From an uncultured Peptococcaceae bacterium (GTDB taxonomy: Bacteria; Bacillota; Peptococcia; Peptococcales; Peptococcaceae), in contig CABUKW010000157.1 of the NCBI GenBank assembly GCA_902492275.1, positions 1 through 6,457 of the forward strand: a stretch of 6,457 nucleotides of DNA, in the 5' to 3' direction. Both the position numbers and the translations under genes were made by a program. Shown in pieces: positions 5,442-6,457 of the stretch. The notes beneath the pieces were generated by a model. It saw only the letters and a list, made by a program, of their open reading frames with translations, had not been told where the DNA came from and did not search any database. Positions within the stretch are counted from its first letter, which is position 1; every line of letters begins with the position of its first letter.

Positions 5442-5856
5442 GCCTTGTTCCTTCCTTCACCTGCTGATACAGTTCCCGCATCTGCCGCAGGTGTAGCTGC
5501 TCCTCACCTCGAACTTCCTGACAAAGCCGCGCAACTTCCGGCTGCTGCACCAACTGTTCCAACGCTTCATAATAAAAAATAGCCGATTCCTCATGGGCCA
5601 TATATTCAATCAAATAAAGATACAAATCATCTAAATTCTCCAGGGTTAACGGAATTTCTCCAACTTCTACCTGCTGCTGTTCCAGCATACCCAACAACTT
5701 CTGTGCATGCTGTAATTCCTCTGAGGCATACCGCAAAAAAGCCTGCTTTATAGCCACATCGCCATGCTTTCCGGCCAACGCAATATATTGAAAGGCCGAA
5801 TTCATCTCATCTTGCAGACCCTGCTGCAAAACTTCTGCAAGTTGCTTATTCTCCAT
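5431..5856 (-). CDS. Rubrerythrin-like ferritin-fold di-iron protein
   Basis: This 141-residue all-helical protein carries the ferritin-like di-iron ligand set, numbered from the ATG at 5856. The ligands are Glu17 in helix 1 (LQDEMNSAFQY), Glu47-x-x-His50 (EELQH), Glu89/Glu90 in HEESAIFYYEAL, and Glu119-x-x-His122 (EEQLH). This pattern belongs to the rubrerythrin/bacterioferritin superfamily. There is no C-terminal rubredoxin Cys4 domain, so it is not a full rubrerythrin. A role in peroxide or oxygen defence or iron handling in the cytoplasm is likely from the family, but the substrate is not shown. A TTG at 5862 overlapping the previous stop (TTGA) is an alternative start that adds two residues. 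I prefer the ATG with GGGAGG 10 nt upstream, but the TTG (4 nt from GGAGG) cannot be excluded. The 3' end overlaps the kinase gene by 11 nt. Confidence 0.85.
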   Translation of the reverse strand: MENKQLAEVLQQGLQDEMNSAFQYIALAGKHGDVAIKQAFLRYASEELQHAQKLLGMLEQQQVEVGEIPLTLENLDDLYLYLIEYMAHEESAIFYYEALEQLVQQPEVARLCQEVRGEEQLHLRQMRELYQQVKEGTRHDG

Positions 5857-5858
5857 AT

Positions 5859-6326
5859 TCAATAATCCTCCCGCTGTACCTTATCTTTATAAAAGAATTT
5901 GGGTGCCTTCATAACTTTCCACATCCGTACCAGCGATGATACCAGCATAATTCCCAACGCAATGGCACCAGCCAAAGCCAGCGTATGCAATCCCGTCTCA
6001 GCAAAAAGCTGCATTTCACCCTGCACACAATATTCCATTGTGTAATACATACCACCGCCAGGTACTAAGGGCAACACAGCCGTAGTCAGAAACAGTGTGA
6101 CCGGCACTTTACAGACGCGGGCCATAATTTCTGCATAAATAGAAATTACCACTGTTGCAATAAAATATTTTATCACGTCGCTTGGAATATCCAACATCAA
6201 ATAAGTCAACCAGCCCAATGCGCCACCCAAGCAGGTCAACGGGATTCGTTTCAGGCTTACATTATACCAGATGGAAAACGCAATGCAGGCTAGAAACGCA
6301 TACAAACAAGGCAAAAAAATATTCAT
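5859..6326 (-). CDS. Threonine/serine exporter small subunit (ThrE_2/YjjB type)
   Basis: This 155-residue membrane protein has about five hydrophobic helices (about 4-20, 29-45, 54-71, 75-97, 112-134) and a basic C-terminal tail. The motif PLVPGGGMYYTM at 86-97 is the hallmark of the ThrE_2/YjjB family (formerly DUF3815). Members pair with a ThrE/YjjP-type subunit to form a two-part exporter associated with amino acids such as threonine and serine, or organic acids such as succinate (E. coli YjjPB). The partner's C-terminus ends 1 nt upstream, which strongly supports the call. The ATG at 6326 has GGGAGG 8 nt upstream, inside the end of the partner gene. The substrate in this organism cannot be told from the sequence. 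Confidence 0.9.
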   Translation of the reverse strand: MNIFLPCLYAFLACIAFSIWYNVSLKRIPLTCLGGALGWLTYLMLDIPSDVIKYFIATVVISIYAEIMARVCKVPVTLFLTTAVLPLVPGGGMYYTMEYCVQGEMQLFAETGLHTLALAGAIALGIMLVSSLVRMWKVMKAPKFFYKDKVQREDY

Positions 6327-6327
6327 G

Positions 6328-6457
6328 TTAGAAGCCTCCCATCACAACCAAAGCAACACCAGTGCCCAACGCTAACGCCAGCGCCACTAACAACGCTTCC
6401 AAACCACGCACCATACCGGCCATCAAATCGCCAGCAATGACATCCCGCATAGAATTG
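6328..6457 (-). CDS. C-terminal end of a ThrE/YjjP-type exporter subunit (partial)
   Basis: Reading the minus strand from the window edge gives 42 residues ending at TAA (6328-6330). They begin NSMRDVIAGDLMAGMVRGLE and continue into a hydrophobic helix rich in Ala, Leu and Val (about residues 21-39), ending MGGF. The segment with IAGDL, G-x-x-RG and LEALLVA matches the conserved C-terminal end of the ThrE/YjjP family (DUF1212), in which the last membrane helix follows a basic turn. The 5' part lies outside the window. The stop is 1 nt before the ThrE_2 start, so the two subunits are surely co-translated. Confidence 0.82.
   Translation of the reverse strand, partial: NSMRDVIAGDLMAGMVRGLEALLVALALALGTGVALVVMGGF

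Overview
This window comes from an endospore-forming Firmicute, most likely Clostridia or Negativicutes. The evidence is a nearly complete spoIIIA sporulation operon, strong AGGAGG-type ribosome binding sites and dense gene packing. I cannot name a genus from the sequence. Every gene I can support lies on the minus strand, so transcription runs from high to low coordinates.

First transcription block (about 6457 down to 4423). The block opens with the C-terminal tail of a ThrE/YjjP-type amino-acid exporter subunit. It continues with the small partner subunit (ThrE_2/YjjB type), a rubrerythrin-like ferritin-fold di-iron protein, a soluble histidine kinase with no sensor domain, and a 95-residue coiled-coil protein of unknown function. 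Neighbouring genes are 1-2 nt apart or overlap by 4-11 nt, so they look like one translationally coupled unit. A strong minus-strand intrinsic terminator at 4361-4407 ends it.

Second block (about 4360 down to the window start). A short promoter-bearing gap is followed by spoIIIAA, AB, AC, AD, AE, AF and AG, and by what is probably the first few codons of spoIIIAH. The products form the mother-cell half of the SpoIIIA-SpoIIQ channel. AA is the cytosolic ATPase. AB to AE are membrane components. AF and AG (with AH beyond the edge) are membrane-anchored proteins with ring-forming domains in the intermembrane space. Genes AA to AE are packed with 4-nt overlaps or gaps of 10-14 nt. A 79-nt gap with a small hairpin then sets AF-AG-AH apart. 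Translation signals show that spoIIIAA and spoIIIAF start at internal GTG codons, downstream of the longest possible ORF start.

The points most worth checking are the kinase, ferritin-like and coiled-coil genes next to a sporulation operon, a SpoIIIAE with no room for a signal peptide, and the AE/AF intergenic hairpin. I see no tRNA, rRNA, CRISPR array, insertion sequence or other mobile element.
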